DNA from: Fulvitalea axinellae
Lineage (GTDB): Bacteria; Bacteroidota; Bacteroidia; Cytophagales; Cyclobacteriaceae
Reading direction: 5' to 3'
NCBI RefSeq assembly: GCF_036492835.1
Contig: NZ_AP025322.1
Coordinates: 1-64,000, forward strand
Length of the DNA stretch: 64,000 bases
Both the position numbers and the translations under genes were made by a program. Below the pieces are notes generated by a model that was not told the origin of the DNA, did no database searches, and was given only the letters and a program-made list of their open reading frames with translations. Positions within the stretch are counted from its first letter, which is position 1, and each line of letters begins with the position of its first letter. Below, piece after piece: positions 24,502 to 32,560 of this stretch.

Positions 24502-25299
24502 ATGAGTCATAACTGTAAAATCGCCTTAGTATTACTAACACTACTTTTTTCTTGTAGAAAAGCAGAGGTTAAGCAGAGGAAAAATATTTTTGATATAAAT
24601 GGAAACTACCTTGGCGTCTCTGAATTTAATGTGGTCAAGGGGGATACCATCTACGATGAAGGCGTTGTGAACTATCATGAAAATGGAACTAAATCTATGC
24701 GTTTCCACGTGAAAGATGGAAAGAAACATGGAGATATCTGTTGCTATGATACTGCGGGGCAACAAGTAGTCACAGGAACCTATTTTAACGGAAAGCAAGA
24801 CAGCATTTGGCATACCTATTACTACGAAAGTGGAAATAAAAGAAGCGCCTTATTCTTTGATAGTGGGCATCTAATAAATGAATACATATATTATGACAGC
24901 GCTATCTCCAAGATCAAGTATCATATATATTATACCCCTGACGAGAAGATAGCTTACAAAAGGTCATACGATGTTGATGGTAATTTCAGCGAAAAAGGAG
25001 AAAAAACCCCTTTTATAATTTGGAGAGCTGACAATGACTTTATAAAAGTTGGGGAACAGCTAGAAGTAGCGGTATCAACACCAGTAATAATAGGAACTCA
25101 TGTCGCTCTTCTCTTTAGATTTTCTAACCTTGACTCGACTTGGACTCGCTTAAACATGATACCCGAGTATCATTATGCCCGTTTAAAGAAGAGAATAACT
25201 GTTAACGAAAATCACATACTAGAAGTCCAGCTGATAACTAGGGAAAATGGGAAGGACGAAATAGGTTATGATAAGAAGGTATTTCCTGTTGTTCCTTAA
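24502..25299 (+). CDS. Lipoprotein with MORN/YwqK-like repeats
   Basis: This 265-residue protein has a lipobox (LLTLLFSC, Cys18). Repeats of the YwqK / MORN-variant type follow: GVVNYHENGTKSMRFHVKDG, KKHGDICCYDTAGQQVVTGT, YFNGKQDSIWHTYYYESGNK. The C-terminal about 90 residues are beta-rich (LEVAVSTPVIIGTHVALLFR). YwqK-like proteins are known as antitoxin/immunity partners of YwqJ-type toxins, although many Bacteroidota copies are unstudied envelope lipoproteins. Confidence 0.75.
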   Translation: MSHNCKIALVLLTLLFSCRKAEVKQRKNIFDINGNYLGVSEFNVVKGDTIYDEGVVNYHENGTKSMRFHVKDGKKHGDICCYDTAGQQVVTGTYFNGKQDSIWHTYYYESGNKRSALFFDSGHLINEYIYYDSAISKIKYHIYYTPDEKIAYKRSYDVDGNFSEKGEKTPFIIWRADNDFIKVGEQLEVAVSTPVIIGTHVALLFRFSNLDSTWTRLNMIPEYHYARLKKRITVNENHILEVQLITRENGKDEIGYDKKVFPVVP

Positions 25300-25344
25300 A
25301 TTTTGATAAAATAGGACATCTTACCCTCCGCTATCATAGGCTTG

Positions 25345-25840
25345 CATATCGGCCGTTTCTGGCTAGACAGCTGGGAAATTAGGCTGATTTCGGTGGTCAT
25401 TTGGCTATATAAATGGACAATCCGGTATGCCTAACATGCCGGATTTTCTTTTCAACAAAGACTATCCCCGGAAAGAACAGAAAAAAGGGAAAAAAAGAGA
25501 AGAAAGGAGCCTTTACAGCCGGCTGGGGGCCGGAGGCCGGGGCTGTTTACTCACTTGTGTTTAATTTGTAAATGTGTTCGTGAGCTCGCTATCGCTCGGT
25601 TGGAGCGACGGAGGAGCGGATAATAGCTCCGGTTTCCGGACGTTCCCGTGGCGTTTATTATTCTCTTTTGCCTGTTTTTATTTGCGAGAATGAGATCGCT
25701 CCGCTAAGTCCTCTTTTTCGTTTGTTTTTCGGCGGGGCGGGTTTCGCTATGCGGGTTTTTAGGGGGGGCGATCCTTGTTTTTCCGATTTGTTTCTGTTTT
25801 ACCATTCGCGTGTTAGACAGGGCATGCCCGTGTCTCTACG
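25345..25840. repeat. Large intergenic repeat, copy A
   Basis: A gene-free block nearly duplicated at 30480-30965. Shared parts in order are a hairpin AATCCGGTATG...CATGCCGGATT (25419-25445), TTTTCAACAAAGACTATC, a purine tract GAAAAAAGGG...GAGAAGAAAGGAGCC, GTTTCCGGACGTTCCCGTGG, TTTATTATTCTCTTTTGCCT and TTTTTCGTTTGTTTTTCGGC, ending in a palindromic element. A third, partial copy (about 28521-28605) has only the first half. It could be a non-autonomous element; no coding capacity is seen. Confidence 0.75.
25814..25836 (+). repeat. Dispersed palindromic element, copy 9
   Basis: TAGACAGGGC and GCCCGTGTCTC, with the first arm base changed. It ends large-repeat copy A and abuts a twin-hairpin element. 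Confidence 0.8.
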
Positions 25841-25870
25841 TTGATCGTTGTTGTGTTACCATCTGGATGG

Positions 25871-25924
25871 GGCAGGTCGGAACCTGCCAGTATGGATGGT
25901 CACCGGGCTGGAGCCCGGCGACAG
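25871..25924 (+). repeat. Twin-hairpin element, copy 3
   Basis: Hairpin 1 is GGCAGGTCGGAACCTGCC (25871-25888) and hairpin 2 is CCGGGCTGGAGCCCGG (25903-25918), followed by CGACAGCG. The order palindrome then twin hairpin matches that at 15376-15486. Confidence 0.8.
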
Positions 25925-26024
25925 CGGTTTTGTATTCTTTGGAAACTATTTGTACTGAACGTGGTGTTGGTTGGGGGCCGGAGAGGCTTCGTTCGGATAT
26001 TTTTTTGTGATCGGGAACTTTTAT

Positions 26025-26052
26025 GTACTTTTAAACGTACTTATATTTGTAC
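26025..26052 (+). promoter_or_regulatory. Putative YefM operator with three GTAC cores
   Basis: GTAC occurs at 26025, 26037 and 26049, exactly 12 bp apart, in TATGTACTTTT, AACGTACTTA and TTTGTACTTG, just before the yefM start. YefM operators in E. coli use TGTACA-cored palindromes with 12-bp centre spacing, so this fits autoregulation by the YefM-YoeB complex. Confidence 0.7.
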
Positions 26053-26073
26053 TTGAATTTAAATCATGAATTT

Positions 26074-26331
26074 ATGATAGCTGCAAATTATACGGAGTTC
26101 CGGAAGGATTTGAAGAAATACCTTGACCGGGTGGAAGAGGATGGCGAGACGTTGATCGTGAAGCGGGGATCCGGCGAGGGTACGGTGACGATTTCGATGA
26201 GGGAATATAACGCGATGTTGGAGACGATGCATTTGATGAGGTCCAAGGCGAACGCAGAGCATTTGATGCGATCGATCGGGCAGGTGGAGTGCGGTGAGAC
26301 TGTAAAGGGTAAACTGATCGATCCGGAATGA
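26074..26331 (+). CDS. yefM: YefM/Phd-family antitoxin
   Basis: This 85-residue protein has the Phd/YefM N-terminal dimer and DNA-binding fold: MIAANYTEFRKDLKKYLDRV, EEDGETLIVKRGSGEGTVTI, SMREYNAMLETMHLM. An acidic toxin-binding tail follows (QVECGETVKGKLIDPE). ATG 26074 is preferred over an upstream TTG inside the operator. It overlaps the toxin start by 4 bp (ATGA), the normal coupling for this pair. Confidence 0.93.
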   Translation: MIAANYTEFRKDLKKYLDRVEEDGETLIVKRGSGEGTVTISMREYNAMLETMHLMRSKANAEHLMRSIGQVECGETVKGKLIDPE

Positions 26332-26582
26332 ACGTAGTTTTTTCGAAGGAGGCTTGGGACGACTATGTGAAGTGGCAGTCGGATAAGCGGGTTTTAAAAA
26401 AGATCAATACGCTGATCAAGACGATTCAGCGGACCCCGACGGAGGGGGCCGGGAATCCGGAGGCGTTGAAGCACGCTTTGTCGGGGTATTGGTCTAGGCG
26501 GATTGACGGTGAGCACCGGCTGGTGTATTCGTTTTCGGATACGGAGGTGGTGATTGTTTCTTGCAGGTATCATTATCGGTGA
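26328..26582 (+). CDS. yoeB: YoeB-family mRNA endonuclease toxin
   Basis: The protein has 84 residues, the family's normal length. Recognisable blocks are FSKEAWDDYVKWQSDKRVLK, INTLIKTIQRTPTEGAGNPE, LKHALSGYWSRRIDGEHRLV, YSF and the terminal SCRYHYR. Candidate catalytic residues by alignment to E. coli YoeB are E45, R64, H82 and Y83, all present. YoeB binds the ribosome and cleaves mRNA in the A site. The pair may stabilise the plasmid. Confidence 0.95.
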   Translation: MNVVFSKEAWDDYVKWQSDKRVLKKINTLIKTIQRTPTEGAGNPEALKHALSGYWSRRIDGEHRLVYSFSDTEVVIVSCRYHYR

Positions 26583-26730
26583 GGTTGGCGGGGCCGGAGG
26601 GAGCCGTTAGTGGATTTTTTTGTGATTTGAAGAGACGGGTGCGCTGGTAGAACCATTTTTGGCGGAAGTCAGCAGAATGGATAGCCAATATTACAATTGG
26701 TGTGGTGGGGAGCCGGCTCATCGGATTGAT

Positions 26731-27282
26731 ATGAAAAAGAAAGCAAAGAATAAGAGCTCCTCTTTGAGACGGAATGTGGTTGGTATATGTGCGGGGCTAA
26801 GTATCCCTTTTGTAATGTACTTTGCTTGGGATCTTCGTGTCCTGAGTCTGGAACGACAGTTCCAGAAAGACTATAAGTACGCAATAGGCACCGTAATCGA
26901 GAAATACGAAGGTATAAAGGGGCGTAGACATTTTAGATACACCTATACCACTGATAAGGGAGAAAAAAAATCTCAGATAATGACATTAGACGCTTGCGGG
27001 GATGACCTTATTCAAACCGGAGGGAAGTATGTAGTAACGTATAATCTCCAATATTCCGGAAGCAGTATATTAGTATGTTCTGAACCTTTACCAGCTAGTT
27101 TTACAGGAAAGGTCGAGTCTGATTTTTTTCCATATCACACGCTTGTGAATTTTAGAGGTTGTTGTGTGCAAGAAAGCAAAGAGGCAAGGGCGAAATTCGA
27201 AACAAATTTTCTCTATGGCTTCAGTGTGATTATCAATGAGGTCTTTTTTGGTGGCGAGATAAAGATGAAGGTTCCGAATTAG
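26731..27282 (+). CDS. Membrane-anchored unknown protein, paralogue of the IS-interrupted gene
   Basis: The protein has 183 residues from ATG 26731 (MKKKAKNKSSSLRRNVVGIC), with one N-terminal membrane helix (VVGICAGLSIPFVMYFAW). The outer part carries YKYAIGTVIEKYEGIKGRRH, FRYTYTTDKGEKKSQI and the segment GGKYVVTYNLQYSGSSILVC. The gene split by the IS (28648-30439) has the same plan (RQYTIGEVSE, RKFIYYKFSVDDKEYE, LGRKYIIVYDS, MTSMLLCN), so they are paralogues of one small envelope family. An upstream ATG at 26659 adds unlikely sequence. Confidence 0.6.
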   Translation: MKKKAKNKSSSLRRNVVGICAGLSIPFVMYFAWDLRVLSLERQFQKDYKYAIGTVIEKYEGIKGRRHFRYTYTTDKGEKKSQIMTLDACGDDLIQTGGKYVVTYNLQYSGSSILVCSEPLPASFTGKVESDFFPYHTLVNFRGCCVQESKEARAKFETNFLYGFSVIINEVFFGGEIKMKVPN

Positions 27283-27381
27283 GGTGGCGGAATTTTCGAT
27301 ACGGGGATATGGAATATTCGGCTTAAATCAGGGGATTAGATATCTATTTATCGGCTATTGTTGTGTTACCATCCACAGGGG

Positions 27382-27404
27382 GAGACAGGGCATGCCCGTG
27401 TCTC
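27382..27404 (+). repeat. Dispersed palindromic element, copy 10
   Basis: GAGACAGGGC and GCCCGTGTCTC, preceded by GTGTTACCATCCACAG and followed by TACGGTTTTTTATT, an apparent terminator for the upstream plus-strand gene. Confidence 0.85.
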
Positions 27405-27442
27405 TACGGTTTTTTATTATGGTTTCATCAGAGGCTAATACA

Positions 27443-28111
27443 ATGAAGAAGGTTTATATCATAACAATCTCGGTTTCGTTCGTGCTTTTTATGTTCACTG
27501 TCCTTATGGTGAGGGTCGGGGTTGGATACCGGGACGATTATGATTGCAACTCACCGTCTGTAAATCAATTGGATAGGATTATCACATTTATTGAAGCGGA
27601 TGCGATAAATGAAAAATCGATAAAGAGCATTAGTATAAAAAGAAGGATGCCCGTTAGTGTTTTAAACCCGCTTGAAATAGAAATGTATAGGGCTGGCTCT
27701 GCTTTTCTATTTACAAGGAGGTTACACGTGTGGGGTGAAAAAACGGGGGCGGATGATATTCAATTGATAGAAAACAATGTGGTAGACAAACTTAAAGAGT
27801 ATCATTCCTATCATATAACCGGAAAAGGCACACGGGAGAATAAGTTTGTGCTGTACAGTACATCGATATGTTTTGATGAGGAGTCGGGGTTTGGGGTGGT
27901 TCCCTCTGATTTTACGATGAACGCTTTTAAGGCAAACAAAGGACGCGGTCAGATGTATCTGGAGGTCTTGGTTGTTTTGGATGAAAAGGTAATTGATTGG
28001 TTTAGGAGATATAATATGCACAGGGTTAGAGACAGTGTCTATTGTTATTTCTCCTATACGGACCGTTCGCGATATATTGGGGCTGAGATAAAGAGGATAG
28101 GCGAATTGTAG
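27443..28111 (+). CDS. Membrane-anchored protein of unknown function
   Basis: The protein has 222 residues from ATG 27443 (MKKVYIITISVSFVLFMFTV), with one N-terminal membrane anchor. The open frame reaches upstream to 27284, but that part translates the palindromic element. The body is alpha/beta: VNQLDRIITFIEADAIN, FLFTRRLHVWGEKTGADDIQ, MYLEVLVVLDEKVIDWFRRY, then VYCYFSYTDRSRY. No family was recognised. Confidence 0.6.
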   Translation: MKKVYIITISVSFVLFMFTVLMVRVGVGYRDDYDCNSPSVNQLDRIITFIEADAINEKSIKSISIKRRMPVSVLNPLEIEMYRAGSAFLFTRRLHVWGEKTGADDIQLIENNVVDKLKEYHSYHITGKGTRENKFVLYSTSICFDEESGFGVVPSDFTMNAFKANKGRGQMYLEVLVVLDEKVIDWFRRYNMHRVRDSVYCYFSYTDRSRYIGAEIKRIGEL

Positions 28112-28148
28112 GGAGCCACTACAGTTACTTTGATAAGTATATGCAGAA

Positions 28149-28487
28149 ATGAAGGACCTAAAAAGAGTTATACAATCAATGGGATATGATGATACCTATA
28201 AGTTTTTAGAAATATCGGCGTATTTTCTCCAACAATATTTTCATCACTCTGAAAAAGAATCCGAAATCCTGACTATTTCTTTCCTTGAAAATTATTCTGA
28301 TAAGTTTGATGAAGACTCTATTCACCATGAAACGGCATATCCAATTGCCGCTATAATTCACTATTTAGAGAGCCTTCAATTACCTCTTAGTGAGGTAGGG
28401 GATTGGCTATTAGAAAATAGCCACAATACCCCGCCAGGTGACGCTTTATATTATTTTAGAACACATTATTTTGACTGTACCACCTAA
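28149..28487 (+). CDS. Small soluble helical protein, unknown function
   Basis: This 112-residue, acidic and mostly helical protein contains YDDTYKFLEISAYFLQQYFH, TAYPIAAIIHYLESLQLPLS, EVGDWLLENSHNTPPGDALY. It has no export signal. It could be an immunity-type protein by size and setting; no family is assigned. Confidence 0.55.
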   Translation: MKDLKRVIQSMGYDDTYKFLEISAYFLQQYFHHSEKESEILTISFLENYSDKFDEDSIHHETAYPIAAIIHYLESLQLPLSEVGDWLLENSHNTPPGDALYYFRTHYFDCTT

Positions 28488-28795
28488 AATGTAGAGAGAG
28501 TATTTCGCGTTTAGGCAGTTTTCTTTTCAACAAAGACTATCTCCGGAAAGAGCAGAAAGTAAAGAGAGTAAAGTGGCCTTATTCGGGCAGTCGGGGCCGC
28601 TAGAATGTCAAGGTCAATGAGATTGAGTACGACAAAAGAAGTATACGATGAAAGTGAAAAAGAGTATTAAATCAATAATAATAAAGGGTGTTTCCATTTA
28701 TTTAGTTTGTATGCTCTCTCTTGTAGGGTTTGGTGTATACAAAACATATTCATTACAAAAGAATAGACAATATACAATTGGTGAGGTATCGGAAT

Positions 28796-30058
28796 CAGGG
28801 CTTGTTCATAAAGGTCTATCTATTAAAATATTGGTGAATAGAATTTATATCTGCTACGATCTCCTCTCGCATTTCATTCATATTTTCACCAGCGTTCCTT
28901 TGGATCAAAATATTCATTACAGCAGTCAAAATACATGAAACACTTTGCTGTATACCAGAGACAAGGCTCCTTAACCCGTCCTCTCCGAAGTTCGTATCCC
29001 TCATATTATTGTTTGCCTCTACGGACCAGTGTCCCCTTACGGCGTTAGGCAAGTTGTATTGATCAATAAGACCGGTATTTATATTGCTGACGTAGTATGA
29101 TGTCTCGCTTGATGTTTTTCCTGTTTTAACGACTTTACGGGTACGGTCTACCCGTATGAAGCAGCTCATCCCCGTATTCGACCAGCGACGCTCCAAGCAT
29201 CCCGTTTCCACCGGGTAGGTCCGGTATATTCTTGTTTCGATCCTGCCATGGCCCTTTTCGACGGTCTTTTTATAATCCAAACATTCTGATCTCCGCTCCA
29301 TGTCTCGAAGGTCTTCACGGAGTATTTTCTGGTTCCCTTTTATTTGTGAAAGGTAGACGCCCCGTTTTCCATGGATTCCCTCCAGTAACCCGGAATTATT
29401 GTGAAGGGCATCCATCGTATAAGCCGTTCCCGAAAGACCGGATTGAGTTTCAAAATATTCGTCGACAATACCCCGCTCGGAGTCTTTGGTACCCGAATAG
29501 TAGCCTACAACCTTGCTGGTTTTATCTTCTTGCGCGGTAACCAGAACCACGCTTTCCCCGCGTTTGTCCCCTGAGGATTTGTCGATACTCCCCCGGAGTT
29601 CTTTACCGTCAATCGAAAACCATTGAAGAGCTTGCGGATCTATAGTTTCGTTTGCGTTAAAAGTGGTTTCAGCAACCGCCTTAAGTCCCTGTATATCTGT
29701 ATCCTTCAGGATTCTTCGGAGTTGAACACGGCTCACACAACACTTACTTTTACCACCTGTGAAATCCCGCCAATAATCGTGATCCCTTTTCATTGAGCGG
29801 TGAATCTGTGAGAAATTGAGTTTTCCTCCGCTCCTGAATACGGCAAGCATAAAGCACAGTACGACAAAAGCCAGTTCGTGCTTCTTCCCCTTGGCGTTCC
29901 TGTGGTCTACAAGGCTTAGTTGTAACTGGAGGTAGTATTGATTAATTTCGTTTTTTTGGGAGCTTATCCATCAACCGCAAGTTTGTTTGTGGTAATTCAA
30001 AATTGCAATTCATGGTGGTAAGCTCCTATTTTCTCAGACGCTTTATGAACAGGCCCTG
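28796..30058. mobile_element. ISAs1-family insertion sequence
   Basis: This 1,263-bp element has 18-bp terminal inverted repeats: left CAGGGCTTGTTCATAAAG (28796-28813), right CTTTATGAACAGGCCCTG (30041-30058), 17 of 18 matching. It is flanked by a perfect 10-bp direct repeat GTATCGGAAT at 28786-28795 and 30059-30068. It carries one transposase gene on the minus strand. Confidence 0.93.
28816..29971 (-). pseudogene. ISAs1-family transposase, N-terminus in a different frame
   Basis: The long frame (28816-29850, 344 residues from MLAVFRSGGKL) has ISAs1 hallmarks: FSIDGKELRGS (first catalytic Asp), YTMDALHNN (second), and RGHWSVEANNNMRDTNFGED with the catalytic Glu. The family is usually about 370-385 residues. 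The natural N-terminus is present upstream: ATG 29971 gives MDKLPKK, then after a run of seven A (29951-29957 on the plus strand as T) another frame continues NEINQYYLQLQLSLVDHRNA, KGKKHELAFVVLCFMLAVF. One extra A would restore a 385-residue protein. This is either a deletion or slippage at the A run; expression is uncertain. Confidence 0.82.
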
Positions 30059-30479
30059 GTATCGGAATTTTATACAGGAAGGAAAAATAGAAAGTTTATA
30101 TACTATAAATTTTCTGTCGATGATAAAGAGTATGAAGCCAGATGCTCCGCATCGCCCTGTGACATGGGGAAGATCTATTTAGGTCGGAAATATATTATCG
30201 TTTATGATTCATTAGATCTAATGACTTCAATGTTATTATGTAATATAAGGGTGGACAATAAAAAAGCTGAGGGAATAGTAGATTGTGATTTTATTCCGAC
30301 ATTCAGAATGTATTTCATGAATAACTGTTGTTCTCAAGAAACTTCGGAAACAAAAGACTTGTATTACTATTCCGCACGACTTTTCAGTTTTGTCTTTTTT
30401 GAAGATCAAGTAATATTGGGATACAAAGAGAGCGATTAGCTGATATAGCTTTAAGTCATTCGGCTCTTGTCAATTTATT

Positions 30480-30965
30480 CATCGCCATTTCTGGCTTCCT
30501 AGCTGGGAACACAGGCTGGGCGCATTAGCCTTTTAGCCGTAACACAAGGGCTGTATCAATAAAATATAAATGGGAAAATCCGGTGTGTATGACATGCCGG
30601 ATTTTTTGCGTTTGGCGGGTTTTCTTTTCAACAAAGACTATCCCCGGAAAGAAGAGAAAAAAAGGGAAAAAAAAGAGAAGAAAGGAGCCTTTACATTCGG
30701 CCGGGGGCCGGGGGGGGCTGTTAGGAGCGACGGAGGAGTGGATAATAGTTCCGGTTTCCGGACGTTCCCGTGGCGTTTTATTATTCTCTTTTGCCTGTTT
30801 TTATTTGCGAGAATGAGATCGCTCTGCTAAGTTGTCTTTTTCGTTTGTTTTTCGGCGAGGCGGGTTTCGCTACGCGTTTTTTTAGGGGTGTTTCTATTCT
30901 TGTTTTTCCGATCTGTTTCTGTTTGACCATTCGCGTGTGAGACAGGGCATGCCCGTGTCTGTACG
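30480..30965. repeat. Large intergenic repeat, copy B
   Basis: Near-duplicate of 25345-25840, lacking about 70 bp in the middle. It starts with similar TTTCTGGCT...AGCTGGGAA sequence, has the hairpin AATCCGGTG...CATGCCGGATTTTTT (30577-30607, terminator-like), the purine tract and the CGTTCCCGTGGCGTTT segment, and ends in palindromic element copy 11. No gene is supported here. Confidence 0.75.
30939..30961 (+). repeat. Dispersed palindromic element, copy 11
   Basis: GAGACAGGGC and GCCCGTGTCTG, preceded by GACCATTCGCGTGT, at the end of large-repeat copy B. Confidence 0.85.
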
Positions 30966-31640
30966 AGTTTGTTTTAAAACGGGGTGGTGGTCGGGGATGT
31001 GGACGGGCTTCGCTTTTGCGAAGGCCCTTGGCGGCGTCAGCCGCGCGAGCCGCCTGCGAGCGGAGGGAGGGTGGCGGCCGATGAGCCCGGAGCTTGCGGA
31101 GGGTGTGGCCGGCCTTGTTTGTCCGTTTCCGGAGGGTTGCGGAGGAACGGACAAACACGAGGCGACCTACCTGCCGGAGGCTTTTATTGAGATTGCTGAT
31201 GCCCGACCGACTACGCAGGCGAGCCTAACTCTGGCGCTGGCTGGGCCGGCGGCGGGGCGGTATGGAGTGACCGGCCTGTAGCGACGGCAGGAGCGGAAGG
31301 GCAAGGGAACGTAATGCCGACAGGCCGACGGAACAGGGGGAAGCGCCGTGAGGAGGAGGGCCCGGAAAGCGGGAAGCGTGACGGCTTGGAGCGGAACGGA
31401 GGTGGCCAGGTCGGAACCTGGATGTAGGGTGTATCACCAGGCTGGAGCCCGGCGATGGCCCGGTTTTTTCCGGGGCTGAGGCGGGCGGTGCTTGATATGG
31501 CCTACGCGTATTTTTTGGGATCCGGCCACCGCAGTGGAGCGACACCCGTAGGGCGGCTTGCCTGCCGGAGTGACGTTAGGAATGGAGGCTGGTAAGGCGA
31601 GCCGGCGCGATTGCCGCTCCGGGCTTGACGACGAACACCG
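30966..31640. other. GC-rich gene-free segment
   Basis: This 675-bp GC-rich stretch carries frames that give only low-complexity, unrecognisable proteins on both strands. It contains an 11-bp perfect stem, GTTTGTCCGTT / AACGGACAAAC (31117-31127 and 31146-31156), and a twin-hairpin element (31406-31452). Composition differs sharply from the AT-rich genes to its left. Confidence 0.5.
31406..31458 (+). repeat. Twin-hairpin element, copy 4
   Basis: Hairpin 1 is CCAGGTCGGAACCTGG (31406-31421). Hairpin 2, CCAGGCTGGAGCCCGG (31437-31452), has one mispair. Flanks ATCA and CGATGG match the family. Confidence 0.7.
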
Positions 31641-31641
31641 A

Positions 31642-31745
31642 TGGGCCTGTTGTCTCAACTAGGGGAATTGTCGGATACGGGACGTGGGGTGTCGCTTTTT
31701 TTTTGGAGACGGTTGGTTTTGGGTTTTGGGATGTGGTTGTTTTCG
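31642..31745 (+). repeat. About 100-bp intergenic repeat, copy A
   Basis: TGGGCCTGTTGTCTCAACTA, GGGGAATTGTCGGATACGGG, ACGTGGGGTGTCGC and GGAGACGGTTGGTTTT recur at 40281-40376 with few changes. A short relative (GGGGCGTGGGGTGTCATACC) is at about 58132. No coding function is seen. Confidence 0.75.
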
Positions 31746-31800
31746 GGATTGTGATCGGATTTTGGTCGTTGGAAGGCGATGTGTTTTACCATTCGTGTGT

Positions 31801-31823
31801 GAGACAGGGCATACCCCTGTCTC
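31801..31823 (+). repeat. Dispersed palindromic element, copy 12
   Basis: GAGACAGGGC and ACCCCTGTCTC, preceded by TTTACCATTCGTGTGT. It is about 150 bp upstream of the Cus operon. Confidence 0.85.
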
Positions 31824-31972
31824 TACGTTATCATTTTTTGATGACTTATCGTGGTTAGAGCGGGTTAAGCCAATTAAAACATTTTTCTCCCTCTCCCGTA
31901 ACTCAATTTGTATCCTTTTTTTTCGTTGGAAAGAGAAGGAAGAGTTGATTAAGAAAATATTTTACGCATTAT

Positions 31973-32413
31973 TTGCGACACATGAGGAAAGTTATCGCCA
32001 TATCGTTCGCCTTGCTTCTGTTGTTGAACAACATGGGGCTTGCTGTGGGCGTACATTTTTGCGGTGGCAAGGCGGTTGAGCGTCAGCTGTCTTTTTCTCA
32101 TGATGACCTGACCTGCGGGATGGAGATGTTCGAGATGGACTCTTGCCCAAAGGAAAAGGGTTCCGAACACTCGCGGGTACATTCCACCCCTTGCTGCGAG
32201 AACCAAATCATGTCGGTTTCGATAGACGAAGATTTCCCTTCCGCATTGACGGATATGGGAATCAGTCCTTTGTTTCTGGAAGCTTTCGCCCGGACGTTTG
32301 TCTGGAGCCCAAACCTTCAGGATTCAGAGCCCGTAAGCTGGAGTCTCGCAGAACCGCCCCTTCCCGACAGGGATCTATACCTTCTGTATCAGAGGATAGT
32401 TCTGTACGCCTAA
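31973..32413 (+). CDS. HYC_CC_PP-type secreted protein ahead of the efflux operon
   Basis: This 146-residue protein has a signal peptide (VIAISFALLLLLNNMGLAVG). The conserved pattern of a small Bacteroidota family found beside heavy-metal efflux genes follows: VHFCGGKAVE, a Met/Cys-rich DDLTCGMEMFEMDSC, and the CC pair in HSTPCCENQIM. The end (PPLPDRDLYLLYQRIVLYA) also fits the family. Metal binding through Cys, His and Met in the periplasm is likely. It is the first gene of the cus-like operon, 147 bp before cusA. Confidence 0.75.
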   Translation: MRHMRKVIAISFALLLLLNNMGLAVGVHFCGGKAVERQLSFSHDDLTCGMEMFEMDSCPKEKGSEHSRVHSTPCCENQIMSVSIDEDFPSALTDMGISPLFLEAFARTFVWSPNLQDSEPVSWSLAEPPLPDRDLYLLYQRIVLYA

Positions 32414-32560
32414 TTGTTATTTCATCTAAGATTTTGAGCGCCGTATGGCGGTCCGCTTTCGTATGCCCTTTGCGGTATAATCGTAAGCGCTACTGTTGTA
32501 TTCCTCGGGAGAGGAAATCGCTCATTCCCATATTCTTTATGTTGAAATAACAGTTGTGTT

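Larger units (their letters stand above)
28648..30439 (+). pseudogene. Envelope-family gene split by an ISAs1-type element
   Basis: The 5' part (28648-28795) encodes MKVKKSIKSIIIKGVSIYLV...YTIGEVSE and is interrupted at 28796. Removing the IS and one copy of the 10-bp target duplication (28796-30068) joins codons in frame: VSE-F-YTGRKNRKFIYYKFSVDD, continuing through CSASPCDMGKIYLGRKYIIV to the stop at 30437-30439. The restored protein is a membrane-anchored paralogue of the gene at 26731. The clean duplication and intact frame imply a recent insertion. Confidence 0.9.

Noticed and set aside
30937-31545. Several frames in the GC-rich segment
   Set aside because: Biased composition, no recognisable domain on either strand, and they begin in the palindromic element.
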